From the NCBI GenBank assembly GCA_033819885.1, contig JAQYUZ010000027.1:1-64000 (forward strand): a stretch of DNA of 64,000 nt, written 5' to 3'. The position numbers and the translations under genes are program-made. This DNA comes from Microbotryomycetes sp. JL201 (taxonomy: Eukaryota > Basidiomycota > Microbotryomycetes). The notes under the pieces were generated by a model that worked only from the letters and a program-made list of their open reading frames with translations, was not told the origin of the DNA and made no database searches. Shown here in pieces: positions 48,785 through 59,800 of this stretch. The stretch's first letter is position 1; each line of letters begins with the position of its first letter.

Positions 48785-49947
48785 ATGCCAAAGTGGGGCA
48801 AAGATCAGCAACAGCGCTTCGATACGTGCACTACCCTCCTAGATGAGTCTTTGGAGAGGTTGAACTTTGATGCCGATGCGCAACTCGTCGAGATCACCCA
48901 GTGTCACGATTTGCTCAATCAGACAAAGGATTTTTGGAAAGAGCTGGGCAAAAACGGAGACAAGACCTTGGGCGAGCTTGCTACATTCATCAAAAAAGTT
49001 CACAAGCACGCCAAGTCGCCCACTGAAGTACGTCGCCCGGACCCTGGCCCGCGTCGACTATCAGACTCTTGACTGATCAGTGATTTTTGACGACGCGTCT
49101 AGAAGCGCGGTTGGCGGTGACGCTTCTTGAAGATGCAAGAGCTCATATAGTAAGTGAGGCCAGTCAGGCATTGCCCGTTCGACGCTGAACGGCATGACAC
49201 AGCGCAATGCCGAAAGTGTGAGGAAGAGCAAGGCTCGCTCTCTTGCACGAATCACGCCGAGGGCTGCTCGTCGGTATGACAATGTTGCCCACTTTAGCGT
49301 TGGGTATGACTTGTGAAGAGGCTATGTGGTTGAAAATTGACTCCTCGCGGGTTCGCGTGTGCGCTGTCAATGCCGATTCCATGAAAAGCCCGCCTTTGTT
49401 TCATCTTCCGGTCCACGCCGTAATGCCACTGGATGCAGCAGATCAGAAGTTGCTCGAGCAAGTTAAAGAAGCCCTCACGCATGCTCAAACCAGACATGTC
49501 ATCACCGAGGAACAGGTGAATACTGCTCGGCGCGCCATGAGCAACCTTGCCTCCCGCGACCCAGCAAGCTTTCGATCGAAAGCCCAACGACTGCTTGGTA
49601 TACTGCCTCCGTCTCGTCCCAAGAAGGTGCCCAAGTGCTCTTGCTGTTTCAGGTTAGCGCTGATGTTTTCGCAGTCCTACAAGGGTTGGAACAGCGCGCT
49701 GTTCGACGGCTTGCTCGACGGGCTCAAGGTACGCGTGCAAGACCAAGTGCAGCTGGAGAATGTACTGAATCTGCTTGAAAGTCGGATTCAGCCGAGAAAC
49801 CGGGATCTCACTCCGAGGTCTGTCCACTCGAATTCTTCGTGTCATACGAACTCTCTGACACTTCTGCAGCATTCTCTGCCGCAAATGACGCCTCGCACGG
49901 CCAAGCGGTATAATGACGTAGCCCGCCGTTTCGACGTCAGATACTGA
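48785..49947 (+). CDS. Tandem small-gene family, member 1 (unknown, helical)
   Basis: Exon 1 (MPKWGKDQQQRF to KSPTE) is clear. Further coding blocks are ARLAVTLLEDARAHI, RNAESVRKSKARS, QKLLEQVKEALTHA, ARRAMSNLASRD, SYKGWNSALFDGLLDGLK and the C-terminal MTPRTAKRYNDVARRF before the stop at 49947. Some splice joints, notably after exon 1, remain unresolved. The protein is mostly charged helix without known domain, signal peptide or membrane segment. The final motif is shared with the next two genes, which is the main reason to treat the three as one family. Confidence 0.55.
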
Positions 49948-50184
49948 ACTGGAACGGTAGCGATGAGCACGTTTCCCAGAGACCTGCAACGAGGTTGCAA
50001 TATTGACACTGTGCGCCCGTCAGAGATACTTGTTTCGCGAGCTCCATGTTGGCTGTTCTCAATTTGTTCACCTGTAAGACCGGAGTATTCTCGTTCCCCG
50101 GACCCCATGGGCTTCGATCTTGGCTCCTCGCGGATGTTGTAGCGCGTCTCCGCAGATTTTTGCAACTTTTTCGCGGATCAAGGC

Positions 50185-50826
50185 ATGGCCATCCTCACTG
50201 GCTATATGCAGCAAGCCGCCCACGACCTTGGATGCCTAAGAGCATCGACAGCGGATCAGGACGGGTCGACGGGTCGCAGCCTGAGCAAACGAATCGACAA
50301 GTGCGAGGTAATATACCAAGCAGTCGAAGCTGCTCAGACAAGATTGTCCGATAAAGAATTGGACTGGATTTTCAAAACTTTGGTCGGGTTGCTAGTGCGG
50401 TTGCGTGTGATTGCCGAAAATGATCGCAAGACGCGTTTAGAAGTTTGAGCGAAAGCTTCGTGCGTCCGGGCTGATTCGCTGAGTGCATTGTTTTACAGGT
50501 GTGGGACAAGGACAAGTCCAAGATAGACAAGGATTTGGCGGAACTGATGCAGTATTGGGTGGGCGGAGCGATCCAAAAGCGATGTCAGGTAACAGCCACT
50601 CACCGACAATTGCAGAGCAAAATACAACAAGCGAGCATTAAAAATCCGGCAGCAGATTCGACGCGCATGTCTTTTGCCTCATCGGTGAGCATGATGGCCC
50701 GCCCACGATAGCCAGCTTGCCTGATGTCTAGAAGTTTCCAAGGCGAATTCAATGTCGCGGATGACTGTTCGAACAGCGAAGCGATATGATTCTGTTTCTC
50801 ATCGATTTTCTGTCGCGTACGACTGA
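50185..50826 (+). CDS. Tandem small-gene family, member 2 (unknown, helical)
   Basis: Starts at MAILTGYMQQAAHD. Four predicted exons: through RKTRLE; VWDKDKSKIDKDLAELMQYW to KRCQ; SKIQQASIKN to MSFASS; then the C-terminal exon ANSMSRMTVRTAKRYDSVSHRF ending in AYD and stop at 50826. The third acceptor is taken as CCAAG, the only one that keeps the conserved motif in frame at phase 0. Predicted product about 170 residues, Lys/Asp/Gln-rich helical. Function unknown. Confidence 0.5.
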
Positions 50827-50938
50827 AATAATGACATCGAACGCCAGGCTCCTGTTGCGAGCTCCGTTCCGCGGACATTTTGCGGCCTCGAAAGAGGCGC
50901 GTATTTGGCGCTCTCTCATTCTGAGAGCCCATCCAGTC

Positions 50939-51656
50939 ATGTCGGCTCGGGACACTCTCGCCGCTCAACGAGTTACTCTTGCAAAAGCCAGTACGAATCT
51001 CGCCGAAGCCGAGAAGAATCTCCCGTCTGAATGGACACGATGGTTCAAACACCGTCCTGACACGACGCAGCAAGCTCTCAGAGACTCTGTCCGGGTTTGT
51101 AATATCCTGCGTGGATATCTGTGGGACAGCTTGTATCAACTGTCTCGACCTGTGCCGAACGGACTTCTGGAGGAAGTAACAAAACTTTGTGACTTGCTGG
51201 CAAGCGCGAGTCGTCAAGACAAACCCAATGTCAGCTCACATGCCACATTCTAACTCACCCGTGCTGACACCGCGCAGGAAGAGCACGTCCATTCGATCCA
51301 CAGTCGCGCCATGGCAGCCAACAATGCTTGGGTCAGCATAATGTGTTTCGGCGCTCAGAACATGGCATCTAAACGTCCACGAGACAGGTGAATTACAAGC
51401 GGGAGAACCGCTTAGAGATCCAGAAACGACATCGAAGCGCACGTCAAGACATTGCAAACCCGCCGCCAACAGGTGGATTTTCAGCCGGACTGCACAATCT
51501 ATTCAATGTCAGTTTCTCGCGTCACAGCCCGGAAATCGTATTTGACATTTTGGCAAACAGAGCTTTTCGTTGAGCGACGCGCGAATGACGCATCGGATGG
51601 CGAGACGGTATGAAAGTGTGGCGCATCGTTTCAGAATTGGCTACCATTCTCAATGA
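50939..51656 (+). CDS. Tandem small-gene family, member 3 (unknown, helical)
   Basis: Starts at MSARDTLAAQRVTL; an upstream ATG at 50831 is possible but lies 4 nt after the previous stop. Coding blocks: SEWTRWFKHRPDTTQQAL, NILRGYLWDSLYQL, NGLLEEVTKLCDLLASA, VNYKRENRLEIQKRHRSA and GGFSAGLHNLFN. A predicted 56-nt intron (GTCAGT...AACAG, phase 0) then leads to SFSLSDARMTHRMARRYESV and AHRF with stop at 51656. The last exon carries the family motif. Internal splice near 51225-51400 is not fully resolved. Function unknown. Confidence 0.5.
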
Positions 51657-51837
51657 GCGAGCCTCACCATCATTGTAAAAAAGGATTCCCATTTTGTTAC
51701 GACGCCCATGATGACCTGTTCCGCAACTACCTCTCAGAGCGAGTTGCCGTCCGCAACCGCCGTCTCTGGATTGTTTGCTGCTTGTCGGAACGAATAACAA
51801 CACAATGTCCTCGTCTAGAGTTCTACACAATCATGAT

Positions 51838-53305
51838 CTATTGACACAACGCAATGCAAGCGCCAACCAGAGCGAGCCACCATGGAGCGGCGAATCTAAC
51901 GCTTGCTCCCGTGTACCCTAGCTCGAACGCAGTTTGGTTGCCCATATATCCTCTAAACCATGCCTCTACACTCGAATTGCCTCCTACGCTTCTAAAGTCG
52001 GCCAAAACGTCTGCGCCATCGCCACCGCGTTTCAGATAGTTAAAGATTGTGATCGCCTTGAGGCCTGGCAAATCTCGCAACGAGTTTCGAGACGTCATTT
52101 GAACAAACCAAGTCGCTTTGATGTACAACTCGTCGTCGGATCGGTCGAAAGGAGGACTTTTGAGTGAAGGTTGCCAGTTGGTCAAGTTTGGACTGAGTCG
52201 CGCGGGCACGTCGGTGTCTCCAGCTTGGTCAAAGATGGGTGACGTCGGTGGCAAATCGTAATAATAAGGTGCCGACGTTTCGGCAATGACGACAGGAAAC
52301 GATCTCGTCAAGCCGAGCTGGTTCCGACGTGCGTTGCGAGGGTTGAGCAGATCGTGAAACGGTTGAAACAAGTCTTTGAACTGGCCTGAAGGGGGCGGTT
52401 GGTTGATAGACTTGTTGTAGCCTTGCCAGTAGTACGACAATCCTGCGACGTCGACGTCTGTGCCAGCCCGAATCAGTGCCGCACGCGAGTCGATCGGAGC
52501 CAGTCAGAGCGACTCACAGTTCTCGCCGGGCCAGTAAGGCACGTAACCTTGCCTCGAGTCGCCGACGTCTCCTGCCCAGACGTTTGGTGCCCAATACATA
52601 AACGTCGAATTCGTCTTTGCTCTGACGGCGTCCGCGACGCTTTTCCACACTCTTTGAAACCCTTCGGGTTGCACACCATAGTCCATCCAGTAGCCATTCA
52701 TTTCAAACAGTAACCTTAACCAAACGACGATGCCAGCGTCGTTGATTTGTTTCATCTTTGTGGCGACTGCCTGTGAAATCTCGTCCGTCCAAGTGTCTAA
52801 CGAGGCGTGATAGATCAAAGCCGGCGCGTAAACGGGCTGGATCCGTCCTCTGGATATTCTCCTGATTTCTGGCAAATGATAGTCGACTTGTTCGAGCCCG
52901 TACCGTTCTGGCCAAGTATTTAGGTAATCACCAATGATGCTTACGCCGGCTCCTGCGTTTCAGAACGCAATGGCATTAGGAACGTTCAGTTGAGCTTTTG
53001 ATTGTGTGAGTGAACGCACCGAGAGCTGCGTTGATGTCTGTTGGTCCTTCTGTTGACCAGTCTGGCAAGGCGCCGATCGCGACGTCGTTGATCCGAATGC
53101 CATTTGCGGGCAGGCCAGGCAATGGTGTCGAGGGTGGGAGATAGCTTGAGCTCGTGCTCGTCGGCACAAGTGATGCAGAAGAGCCGATCGCTGAAGGGGA
53201 TGGCGACGAGGACAAAGGCGGTGCAGCTTGTTCGGACGCCTGAGGCAGCGCACGAGCGTATACACTCCATGCTATGAGCCACGTGAGTGTGACATGACCG
53301 TGCAT
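51838..53305 (-). CDS. GH26-like secreted, probably GPI-anchored glycoside hydrolase
   Basis: Three exons are predicted (53305-53020, 52952-52518, 52457-51838), summing to 446 residues. The N-terminus MHGHVTLTWLIAWSVYARA is a signal peptide, followed by a Ser/Pro linker. The catalytic part has WLRLLFEMNGYW, whose Glu is the likely acid/base, and FPVVIAETSAPYYYD, whose Glu is the likely nucleophile. MYWAPNVW and GLSYYWQGYN fit beta-mannanase-type (GH26-like) TIM barrels. A hydrophobic C-terminal tail (WWLALVGACIALCQ) suggests GPI anchoring. Likely acts on cell-surface or plant beta-glycans; substrate unproven. The start is the ATG at 53305; the frame further upstream opens only from TTG. Confidence 0.82.
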
Positions 53306-53680
53306 GTCTTGCGTGCTTCCCCTCCAGATGGGTGGCGTCAACTCACGAGGGGTGCGTGCGCCGCCAAGCCAAAAAAGCTCGGCCTCATGATCACGTGACT
53401 CGGCACAATCACTCGCGGCATGGCCTGCAGAAGGTTATCAGTAATGACGGCTTAACAGTGAGCGTATCAGCTGTCGAACTTTCCCCAAAGTCAAGGAGCA
53501 CGCACATTCGTCTTGCGCCGTGGGTCCCTTCCATCTCTTTTCCAACACAAGGTCGCTCACATTCGAGTGGGATCTGCGCAGTATTGTAAAGACTTGTTCA
53601 TTAAGTACAGTAGGAAGAAATACGGGGTAACTACGGAACGCCTGCAGAACTATGTACACGCAACAAGGCTCTGGCTGAGC
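53306..53680. other. Intergenic, no gene seen
   Basis: 375 bp upstream of the GH26-like gene and downstream of the 67-residue protein gene. No feature supported. Confidence 0.4.
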
Positions 53681-53941
53681 TTATGCCACCTTTCTCCGCC
53701 TACGACCACCCGAGCCGCAACGACAGCAAAACACGTCTCCCAAGCAACCAAAGATGCCCACGAATACGGATGTGATGGCTCTGACGATGGCATTGATAAA
53801 GTTGCCAATCAAAGAAACGAGGCCTGTCAATGCACGACCGATCGCTGCCGAACACAGGTGTCAACACCAAAGTTTGGGCCTCGGACAGATAGAGGCCTCA
53901 CCTGCAAAGACAGAGGCGATAGCTGAGCAGACGACTCCCAT
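53681..53941 (-). CDS. Small conserved fungal membrane-type protein, 67 residues
   Basis: Two exons (53941-53902 and 53844-53681, phase 1) give 67 residues beginning MGVVCSAIASVFA and continuing AIGRALTGLVSLIGNFINAI. It is alternating hydrophobic, with two weak amphipathic or membrane helices, and ends in a Cys/Gly/Arg tail (CCRCGSGGRRRK). It strongly resembles a family of tiny uncharacterised fungal proteins starting MGxVCSxI; that is recall, not a search. Gly-2 and Cys-5 could be lipid-modified (inference). Exon 1 has only 40 nt, so simple frame scans miss it. Confidence 0.78.
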
Positions 53942-54491
53942 ATTGTTTCAGCGAATCTGAACAGTGAATGGTTCCGTCAGATTGTTGAACCTATAAAAAG
54001 CGACTGATGGTACGTACTAGGCGCTCAGGAGTCTAGGAGACACCGACAGCCAGAACAATTAGTTTGACCATGGGAGCGGAGCATGCCAGGCAGAACCCAC
54101 TTACGAATAGAAGCTGGTTGAGTGTCGAACGCGTTTCGTTGGCGCGTCAATAAGGACTGAGCCTGCCAAGACACTCAGAGTCAGCCGTTGCGTTTTCGGT
54201 CGAGGCCCGAGCGCCACCGTCACTTTGAGCGACTGTGCTGTATCCGAGGACGGCACTGCACATCGAATCACACATGGTCACTCACTGTTTGCCAAATTGA
54301 TGGGTGGAGTGAAGAGAAAAGGAAGAGGCGACGACAGGAAGAAGCTTCGAGAGCCTGACCTGCGCTGCAATGACGTCGTCGAGGTCAAAACAGTTTCTCG
54401 ACCTCGCGCTCGCGCGCGTGCGCAAGTCATGTGACGCGCACTCGTTGGCTTTGCGTGGTTCTGTAGAAGGTTACTATTAGGAGCATATGAT
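53942..54491. other. Intergenic, no gene seen
   Basis: 550 bp between two small minus-strand genes. One plus frame (54225-54434) is Arg-rich and not convincing. Probably the promoter of the 67-residue gene. Confidence 0.35.
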
Positions 54492-54729
54492 TTATTTCTT
54501 CGGTAGTCCGAGAAAACTGTCTGCGCTGACGAGTTGAAAAGTGTGGCTTGGCGAGTCGAGCATGAAAAGACTGCGGCCTTGCTCCTAGCAGTATAGATGA
54601 CTGCTCGATTCATAGTGACGGACTGACATTCACGAGATGCTGTGTCGGAGGAGCACGAGTCGAATCAGCCGGGTTCATGTCTCTTGCGCTCGGGCCCCCG
54701 CTGTAATTGCTTGGGTCGAGATCGGACAT
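54492..54729 (-). CDS. Small hypothetical protein, 64 residues
   Basis: Two exons (54729-54628, 34 codons; 54584-54492, 30 codons plus stop) join in phase 0 across a 43-nt intron, GTCAGT...GCTAG. The product starts MSDLDPSNYSGGPSARD and ends VSADSFLGLPKK; it is polar with a short hydrophobic FMLDSP. Both exons are open only in the joined frame. No family recognised. The intergenic distance to YPD1 (185 bp, divergent) fits a real gene. Confidence 0.5.
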
Positions 54730-54914
54730 AAATATGAGCAGGTCGCAAGGCGACACTGATGAACAATACACGCTAACCGCAATGAATCGGATGCGCCGGA
54801 AATTGTGGACCATGGCGAAATCGAGTCCGAGCTTTTGCGCTCCACTCACCCGCCTCGCGACATCTCGACCTCGACTTCTTGTACCTTTCCTGATTCGACT
54901 GGGAACCCTTATTG

Positions 54915-55920
54915 ATGGCGACGGCAGCGACGAGTGCGAGCGCGAACGAGTCTACGACGACAAAGGCTGGCAGCACGTCAGCGCACCGAGCCACCACAGC
55001 ATCACACGTCGATAATGACGCCGCGCCCAGTACCACCGGAGCCTCGACAAAGCTGAACGATGGCGACGACGCGACAACGACAAAGGAAGCTCAGGACGGC
55101 AGTGCAGCAGCACCGATCGCTGACGATGCTGGCGAGAGCTCGGGCCAGATCGTAGACATGGACGTGTTTGGTCAATTGCTCGAAATTGTGAGTCGATCGA
55201 CGTACTCTACTGGGCGAGGCGCGCGAGCTCGTTCCCGTCATCGGCTCGCTTTCGGTAAAGGCGCCGCATGCACGCAGAGTGATCGACGAGCCCGAATAAA
55301 GCAGCCACGCCATTGCACAGCTGCAGCCGCGGACCGAGCTATGTGCTCGTGTGCAGTAATCGTGATCACTTTTGGGAACAAGGCGCCGCGGACTCGTTGG
55401 ATCAGCAGTCGCTGACACACTTCACTCTGTCACACTGTCGTCTCGCGATGTATTTTTTTCGCTGTGCCAAACCATTGCATTTCCGCTGGAACAGGACGAC
55501 GACGAGTCGCACGAGTTTAGCAAGACGCTCGCGTTTGATTACATCTCACAGGCCGACGCCACGTTCCAAGAGATTGAAGATGCACTGTTAGTCTATGAAT
55601 GGCGCGCACGCGTCAGCATGTTATCACAGCTTGTTGCTGACTTAGCACACTGCTCGCTGCCCAGTCAAGCGCGAGATCTCGACACGCTCTCGCGCAAAGG
55701 TCATTTCCTCAAGGGCTCGTCTGCGGCTCTCGGCTTGCAAAGAGTCCAAAGAACTTGCGAGCAGATGCAGCATGTCGGTCAACGCAAGGACGAGTCTGGT
55801 GACCATGGCGAGCTGTTGAGCGAGGATGAAGCGCTCAAGCGGTCAAGGGCTCTGCTCGAGAGGGTCAAGAGGGAACAGGAAGAAGCCAAAGAGTGGTTGG
55901 AAGCGTTTTTCAAGGCGTGA
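54915..55920 (+). CDS. YPD1: Ypd1-type histidine phosphotransfer protein
   Basis: Three exons (54915-55187, 55495-55586, 55665-55920) sum to 206 residues. Ypd1 relays phosphate from hybrid histidine kinases to response regulators such as Ssk1 and Skn7. The HPt core is present: DVFGQLLEI, then DDDESHEFSK, FDYISQADATFQEIEDAL and SRKGHFLKGSSAALGL, where His in KGHFLKGSS is the phosphorylated residue. The four-helix bundle ends with a charged helix. The N-terminal 80 residues are Ala/Thr-rich and disordered. Intron 1 is unusually long for this window (307 nt). Confidence 0.93.
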
Positions 55921-56810
55921 TTGCGCACGCCTGTTGTTTGTATGTGGCGCGGCGGCGGGCACGGGACTACGCAGACGAAAGGATCACCAACGACTCTGAA
56001 TTGAATATACATGCACAAACAACAAGACTTGGTGCTTTCTACTTGCCCTCTATCCATTCGCCTGCCGTACGGTCGTCCGACCTCTCAGTTTTGGCTAATG
56101 TGCGTATCCCTTGCGCTCGTGCTTTTCTTTTCCGCTCGAGTTTGTGTGGCTTGTTGGCATCGCCTGTTTTTATCTGCTCGGTTGTTTCCTTCTCCTTTTG
56201 CGATTGCTGTAACTAGAGATTTTCTGCTTTCACAAAAGTGTGCAGACTGTGTGTGACGCCGCGAGTTGATGAGCGCGCGGCTCGTCCGTTGACTGACGTG
56301 CCTCGTTGAATAGACGTGCACGCTTGGCGCCTCGCGCCTCGATTCACTCGACCCTCTCGCCCACGTCCCCCGTGTCGCCTGCCACGACAACAGCTGACTG
56401 GCCTCGCGTGCCTGGGCCGATTGGTTGGCAGCTGCTGCGCGTCGTTCAACCTGCAAGACTCCTCGGCCAGCAAGGCGCATCTCGCAGCCGAGACTTGGGC
56501 TCATTTGAGCATACCTCTGCAGTGAGTGTCGTCGTGTACGTGGACTGTCATTCCGCGCCAGGTCAAGCCATCAATCGAACGCTCGGACCCTCGACCGTTG
56601 CCGCAAACGCACACAACTCTGGCCAGGATTCTGGAGAGTGGTGCTTGGTATCTGTGTGGCATCAAACGATCCATTCTGCTCTATTGTCGACTGGGTCACG
56701 CCCGCGTCGACTACACGCGAGCGAATGTTGACTGACTCGATTGCACTCGCGACACAGCTCACAGCACTGTTCGATCGATCAAGAAACAGCTGAAGACAGA
56801 CGATTCAACC
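55921..56810. promoter_or_regulatory. Intergenic, upstream of IQGAP
   Basis: 890 bp with pyrimidine-rich stretches; frames here show no family signal. Likely promoter and 5' leader of the IQGAP gene. Confidence 0.35.
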
Positions 56811-59800
56811 ATGGAAACGTCACCAAACCTCGACAGGTCACCGTCACTGTCTTCAACGTCTTCAGGCTCGGCCGCATCCTCCGTGCCAACGCCTGCACTG
56901 CCACCAGTGTCGTCCTTTCCCTCGAGCACCTACCCACGCTCGGGTGACGATCATAGTAGACGGAAACAGGACCAGTCCGTCAACGTCAACGACGCGCTAT
57001 CGTCATACTTGGGCAAAACAGGCATCTCGGACGTCTCGAACCTCGAACACGGTTCACATCCCCAAGTCGAGCTCAAAAAGACAAACAACAGCTCGCCATG
57101 GAGCAAGGGACACCGCTCGAGTGTCAGTTTTGACAGCGCAAGAGCCAAGTTTGGCGCCACGACCGGCGGCGACATGCACAAAAGTCCGAGTCTGAGGACA
57201 GACTTGTTGTCAAGGGACGCGCCGCAAGATGCTGAACGAATCGCATCTTGGAGACGCAGCGGCGCATCCCCAAAAAGCATCGTCACCGAATCGACACCGC
57301 AGAATTATTCGCCTCGCGCCATCAACTCGCCAGATGGCTTGACGGGACCACCAAGGTCGCCCACTCGAATAAACTCGTCAAGTAGATCTCCTGTGACCCC
57401 TACAAGCGCTCGCATTGCCAATTCACCATTCATGAATCAAACGGCAGCGAGCCCCTCGTTCGCAGGCCATCCACCATCACCAACGCGTCGTCACCAGAAC
57501 CCGTCTCCAACACGCAACATCATGCATAGCAGCATTGGCGCGGACAGTCTACATTCGCCTTCTGCACGCGAGCTCTCTTCCGCCATCTTTTCGTCAAAGG
57601 CGTTTGACGAGCAGCCGTCCGAAAGTAGCGACGTGCCGACGTCCCTGCGACGTTTTGACAGTATCAGTTCCTCTACTGGTAGAGGACATCGGCGAGCCAT
57701 GACTTTGCCGACAAACTCGCTGACGAGCGAAGGCTTGCCGTCTCCGATTGCCGAAGAAGTTGCCGGTGCGTTGGCTTCGACTTGCCCTTTTCCCGCGATG
57801 CGACACTGATGGTTTGACAATCCTTTCTCGACTTTCAGGACTGCCTGGTCGAGCTAGATTATCTCGGCCTGCAGAAGCGCCTTCTTCGTTTGCGCCTTCA
57901 GCCGTCTTTTCGTCGTCACATGGCCTGAGCAGACAAGCCAATGGACCGCCGTCACCTTCAAAACTCTTGCTTCCGAGTCAGACAGTCAAAGCCATCGACC
58001 AACAACGCCAGAATCTGGTCGCTTACGAGTACTTGTGTCATGTTCGAGAGTCAGTTCTTTTAACTCAGATCGGTCTCGGCGCGAGCAATCGTGTTCAAGC
58101 TGACATTGCCTTGCAACGCTTGATGCAGAACCCAGGAATGGCTAGACTCGTGCATCACGACGCGCGCGCCAGATGCACCACCCATGTGGGCTGACGACGC
58201 TCACGACTTTGAACAGTCGCTGAGGAACGGATATGCTCTGGCCCACTTGGCCAGAAGTTTGGGGGGACCGAATTGTCAAGGACCCATTTACAATGTCAGT
58301 TGCCGATCCGGACCCGGCAGTACGAGCGAAGGATCCTGACTGTTTTTGTCCTTCGTTAGGATCCCGTGAGGCATTTCAGACATACAGACAACATCAATAT
58401 CTTCTTGACTTTTATCGACGAAGTTGGTCTGCCACGTGTCAGTCAACACATCATGTTCACCGTTCTCGGATCATGGCAGACTGACTCGTTTTGCGCTCGC
58501 GAAACAGATCTTTCACTTTGAGACGGTCGACTTGTACGACGGCAAGAATTTGCCAAAAGTGATTTACTGTTTGCACGCCTTGTCACATTTGCTGTTCAGA
58601 CGGGGCGTGGCACAACGAATGAACGATCTCGTCGGTCAGGTTGAGTTCACCGGTACGTTCTCGAATGCTTCTTCTCACTCTAGGACCAGTAGGCTTACTC
58701 CTCGCGTTTTTTGACCTGTAGACGCCGAAATGCAAGCGACTGAAAAGGGTTTGGACGGAGTGAGGATGCCAAACTTTCGCGGGATCGGTCAAGCTCTCGA
58801 CAAGCATGACAAGTCGGTCTCACAACCAGTCGAAACTGAGCAAGAACGTTCTGAGCGGCGGTTGAGAGAGAACGAACGACACATTGTTGGGTTGCAAGCA
58901 TGTGCGAGAGGTTTGTTGGCGAGAAGAAGGGTTCAAGATGTCAAGAGAAGGTTGGCAGCTATCGAGAGGCAGAGACGGCTTGAAGAGGAGCAAGAGCGAC
59001 AGAGACTCGAGGAATTGGAGCGACAGAAACGAGAGGAAGAACAAAGGCGGATGGAAGAGGAGCGTCGAGTTGAAGAACGACGGCTCGAGGAACGTCGTCG
59101 TCAAGAGATGGAGAGGCTCGAAATGGAGCGACGAGAGGCCAAGTCTCGAGCTCGAGCTCGAGCCCAAGCACAGAGAGAACACGAGCGCGCCGTCCAGTGG
59201 GCCAGCGCTGTCATGGTCGGTTTCCAGGCGCGTGCACGGGGCGCTTTGGCAAGACGAGCTCTCCTCGACCGCATCCGACTTCTTCGCAGCAATGAATCCT
59301 TTATCATACAGCTTCAAGCGGCGTCGCGTGCGCTCATTGTTCGCCGGGCACACCAAGCAAAGGCTCACCACTTGCGCAAAGCCGAAGTCGTCAAGTCGTT
59401 TGGCAAATTTACATCTCTCGCTCGAGCGGCACTTGTTCGCAAAAAAGTCGACGTGCAAAGGCAGAACCTTGGATTCGTCGAACCAGACGTTGTCGGCTTG
59501 CAAGCGCAGATCAGAGGATGGATAGCGCGTCGTTCGTTTTTGGAATGGCGTGACAATGTTTATCGCAACGAGGATGTTGTCGTCTACATGCAGTCGCTGT
59601 GGCGTGGTGCGCTAGCTCGTCAGAGGTACGACATACTCAGGTGGCAACTTTACAACAATGCAGACGCAATCGTCAAGCTGCAAGCGATTGTACGAAGTCG
59701 CCGACAAAGATCGCAGTACCGTCAACTGCGGACTGGCACAAATGTCCCAGTTTCGACCATTCGCAATTTCGCTCGATTGTTGGACGACTCTGAACACGAC

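Noticed and set aside
54225-54434. Plus-strand 69-codon Arg/Lys-rich frame
   Set aside because: Low complexity end and no conserved block; neighbouring genes are on the other strand.
56306-56731. 141-codon plus frame upstream of IQGAP
   Set aside because: No homology signal; most likely promoter or 5' leader.
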